Source of the DNA: Clostridia bacterium
GTDB taxonomy: Bacteria; Bacillota_A; Clostridia; Christensenellales; Borkfalkiaceae
DNA length: 15,719 nucleotides
Assembly (NCBI GenBank): GCA_017621955.1
Contig: JAGASB010000025.1
Coordinates: 1 to 15,719 of the forward strand
Reading direction: 5' to 3'
The translations under genes were made by a program, and so were the position numbers. Positions 13,913 through 15,719 of the stretch are shown here, piece by piece. The number at the start of each line of letters is the position of its first letter. Within the stretch, counting starts at the first letter, position 1. Below the pieces are notes generated by a model. The model worked only from the letters and a program-made list of their open reading frames with translations, was not told the origin of the DNA and did no database searches.

Positions 13913-13927
13913 AAAATATAATATTTT
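13913..13927. repeat. AT-rich 7-1-7 palindrome, possible DeoR operator
   Basis: AAAATAT, A, ATATTTT forms a perfect inverted repeat downstream of the deoR start site and upstream of the glpA-like -35. A regulator bound here could act on both genes. The AT-only composition makes a chance origin possible. Confidence 0.3.
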
Positions 13928-13988
13928 ACTCAAAACTGCTAAATTTGATTAAAATAAGCGCTCATAAATTACCAAAGGAGCAAAAATT

Positions 13989-14738
13989 ATGAAAGATTTT
14001 CAAGAAAAAGAAATACTTGACCTTTTGCGCACGGAAAATTTTGTAAAGATTGAAAAACTATCGCAACTTCTATCTGTAAGTCCGTCAACCGTAAGACGTA
14101 TGTTAGGTCAACTTCAAGCCCGTGGACTTATCAATCGCACTCGTGGTGGTGCAAGTATATGTGATGAAAAAAACTATTTTCCTAAGTTCGCTTTCCGTTC
14201 ACACATGAACAGTTTTGAAAAGAAAAAAATTGCACTTTCTGCTATTAAACTAATTAAAAACGGGGACGTGATTTTTCTTGACGGCTCTACTTCGGCGTTT
14301 TTTATCGCAGAATATCTATCAGAATTTAACAATATAAAAGTTTTTACTAACGGCATAGACACCCTTTCCCTACTTGCCAAGTATAACATTAACGCATACT
14401 CAACGGGCGGACACGTATCACAAGAAAACCCGTCAGTATTAATCGGGCACTACGCCGACCAAATGATAAAAAATATCCGTGCAGATATATCGTTTTTCTC
14501 AGCACAGTCCATTGATAAAAACGGTGAAATTTACGACTGCTTTGAACAAGAAAACTTTTTGCGTCTTTCAATGATAAAAAATTCTGCTAAGAGCGTGTTC
14601 CTTTGCGACAGTACAAAGTTCGGTAGAACTGCACCGTTTAGACTTTGTTCTCTTAACGACGTTGACTATATAGTTAGCGACCGTGCAGCAGAAGATTATT
14701 TTGAAACGCCCATTAAAGCAGATTTTTTACACTTATAA
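13989..14738 (+). CDS. DeoR/GlpR-family transcriptional regulator
   Basis: A 249-residue repressor-type protein. Residues 1-60 form the winged helix-turn-helix of the family (ILDLLRTENFVKIEKLSQLL, then SPSTVRRMLGQLQARGLINR). Residues 70-230 are the DeoRC sugar-phosphate-sensing domain, with FLDGSTSAFFIAEYL near 96-110, FTNGIDTLSLL, a YSTGGHV segment and SVFLCDSTKFGR. AAAGGAG lies eight bases before the ATG. It is divergent from the glpA-like operon and shares its promoter region, so the parsimonious role is control of that operon and of itself by a phosphorylated metabolite, by analogy with GlpR and glycerol-3-phosphate. The effector is not shown by the sequence. Confidence 0.9.
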   Translation: MKDFQEKEILDLLRTENFVKIEKLSQLLSVSPSTVRRMLGQLQARGLINRTRGGASICDEKNYFPKFAFRSHMNSFEKKKIALSAIKLIKNGDVIFLDGSTSAFFIAEYLSEFNNIKVFTNGIDTLSLLAKYNINAYSTGGHVSQENPSVLIGHYADQMIKNIRADISFFSAQSIDKNGEIYDCFEQENFLRLSMIKNSAKSVFLCDSTKFGRTAPFRLCSLNDVDYIVSDRAAEDYFETPIKADFLHL

Positions 14739-14788
14739 TATATGAATATGTGTTAAATTTGCGTATACGGTATTAAAAATAGCAAACA

Positions 14789-14818
14789 AAAACAGGCAAA
14801 CCGAAGTTTGCCTGTTTT
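14789..14818. terminator. Bidirectional Rho-independent terminator between deoR and the NSS transporter gene
   Basis: A perfect 13-bp stem (14789-14801 with 14806-14818) closes a 4-base loop. On the plus strand a GTTTTTTTATT tract follows and ends the DeoR transcript. On the minus strand the loop reads C(UUCG)G, the extra-stable tetraloop, and a TTTTTG tract follows, ending the transporter transcript. Confidence 0.9.
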
Positions 14819-14835
14819 GTTTTTTTATTAATTTT

Positions 14836-15719
14836 TTACCCAAATATAAGCGGTATCATTTTGGTTGCAAATCCGTACACCCAGAACACGATTAATAAAA
14901 TAGGTAAAACGTACTTGCAGTAGACTTTTAGTTTTTTCGGTAACTTTAAGCCGTTGCCTTGATTTGCTTCGGTAAGGAAGTTGTTCCAACCCCAACCCTT
15001 TCTATCAAGAACGCAGAACAAAACGTAAATGAGTGAACCGATGGGAAGAATATTATTGCTTACGATAAAATCTTCAAGGTCCATTAAGAAAGTTCCTTCC
15101 CCAAACGGATTAAAGCCTGAAAGAACGGTATAGCCTAAAATGCAAGGCAATACTAACACGAATAGACTGAGCATTGTGATTAAGCACGATTTTTTTCTTG
15201 ACCAACCCCATTTATCCATACCGAATGAAATAAGATTTTCAAACACGGCTGTAACTGTTGACATTGCCGCAAAAATCATAAACAAGAAGAAAAGTGTACC
15301 CCATAACCCACCCAAAGGCATTTGGTTGAATACGTTTGGAAGCGTTTCAAAAATAAGCCCTGGTCCACCGATAACACCGCCGTTTACAGGGAACGCAAAC
15401 GCTGCGGGAATTACAATAAGCCCTGCAATGAACGCTACACCCGTATCAAGAGCGGCGATTGAAACCGATTCACCAAAAAGGCTTCTATCCTTTTTGATAT
15501 AACTGCCGAAAATCGCCATTGAACCCATACCAACAGAGAGCGTAAAGAACGCTTGACCCATTGCAGCAAAAAGCACTTCACCAAAAATAAAATCGCCTTG
15601 TGCGTTATAGAAAAGATTGTTAAAGTTAGGTATAAGATAAAAAGCAAGACCTTCCTTAGCTCCCGGAAGCGTACAAACGTATACCGCAAGCACAACGATT
15701 ATTGCAAGAAGACAAAGCA
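14836..15719 (-). CDS. Sodium-dependent transporter, NSS (SNF) family, C-terminal part
   Basis: The frame is open to the right edge, so the N-terminus is outside the window; 293 residues are visible and family members are about 440-510 long. An internal GTG at 15693 is not the start. About seven membrane segments can be seen, corresponding to TM5-TM11 or so. The characteristic GQAFFTLSVGMGSMAIFGSY (core helix of the LeuT fold), ALDTGVAFIAG and MIFAAMSTVTAVFENLIS stretches support an amino acid:sodium symporter of the bacterial kind (LeuT, MhsT, TnaT). Substrate unknown. The gene ends 17 bases from the shared terminator and has no visible operon partner. Confidence 0.9.
   Translation of the reverse strand, partial: LCLLAIIVVLAVYVCTLPGAKEGLAFYLIPNFNNLFYNAQGDFIFGEVLFAAMGQAFFTLSVGMGSMAIFGSYIKKDRSLFGESVSIAALDTGVAFIAGLIVIPAAFAFPVNGGVIGGPGLIFETLPNVFNQMPLGGLWGTLFFLFMIFAAMSTVTAVFENLISFGMDKWGWSRKKSCLITMLSLFVLVLPCILGYTVLSGFNPFGEGTFLMDLEDFIVSNNILPIGSLIYVLFCVLDRKGWGWNNFLTEANQGNGLKLPKKLKVYCKYVLPILLIVFWVYGFATKMIPLIFG

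Noticed and set aside
1..15719. Mobile elements, phage genes, CRISPR arrays, tRNA or rRNA genes
   Set aside because: No transposase or integrase motif, no regularly spaced repeats, and no cloverleaf or rRNA-like stretch was seen; composition is even across the window.

Overview
The window looks like chromosomal DNA of a strictly anaerobic, low-to-moderate GC Gram-positive bacterium of the Clostridia type. This rests on strong Shine-Dalgarno sites, tightly packed one-strand operons, oxygen-sensitive iron-sulfur enzymes and a Firmicute-type glycerol-3-phosphate-dehydrogenase/DUF1667 cluster. No mobile element, CRISPR array, tRNA or rRNA was seen. The assignment is an inference from gene content, not from a phylogenetic marker.

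Region 1 (about 1-8,810, minus strand) is one long operon of ten genes read right to left: class II fumarase (fumC), HdrB, HdrC, HdrA, an MvhD/FlxD-like protein, two iron-sulfur subunits like FlxC and FlxB, a FAD/NAD(P)/2Fe-2S subunit like FlxA, a fumarate-reductase-type iron-sulfur protein, and the first 44 codons of a probable fumarate-reductase-type flavoprotein cut by the window edge. It has a good promoter (8781-8809) and a leader of about 100 nt with a hairpin. Many genes overlap or lie a few bases apart. I read it as a soluble, NAD(P)H-fed, flavin-based electron-bifurcating fumarate reductase. FlxA-D would pass NAD(P)H electrons to HdrA, which would split them between ferredoxin and a high-potential branch through HdrC/HdrB to the fumarate reductase subunits, with fumarase making the fumarate. 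This is the most interesting system in the window.

Region 2 (8,675-10,039) holds the divergent intergenic region and azlC-azlD, a branched-chain amino acid exporter pair on the plus strand, closed by a two-way terminator shared with the convergent HAD phosphatase gene (10,093-10,737, minus).

Region 3 (10,809-14,738) is a three-gene minus-strand operon: a GlpA-like FAD oxidoreductase with a C-terminal BFD-type 2Fe-2S domain, a pyridine-nucleotide-disulfide-type flavoprotein, and a DUF1667 cysteine protein. This is the Firmicute layout often annotated as anaerobic glycerol-3-phosphate dehydrogenase. A DeoR-family regulator is divergently transcribed. The two promoters share almost the same -10 base pairs.

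Region 4 (14,789-15,719) is a two-way terminator and the C-terminal two-thirds of a sodium-dependent (NSS family) amino acid transporter on the minus strand.

A property of the whole window is the apparent total absence of the 4-mers GATC and GGCC and near absence of CATG, judged by reading every line by eye.
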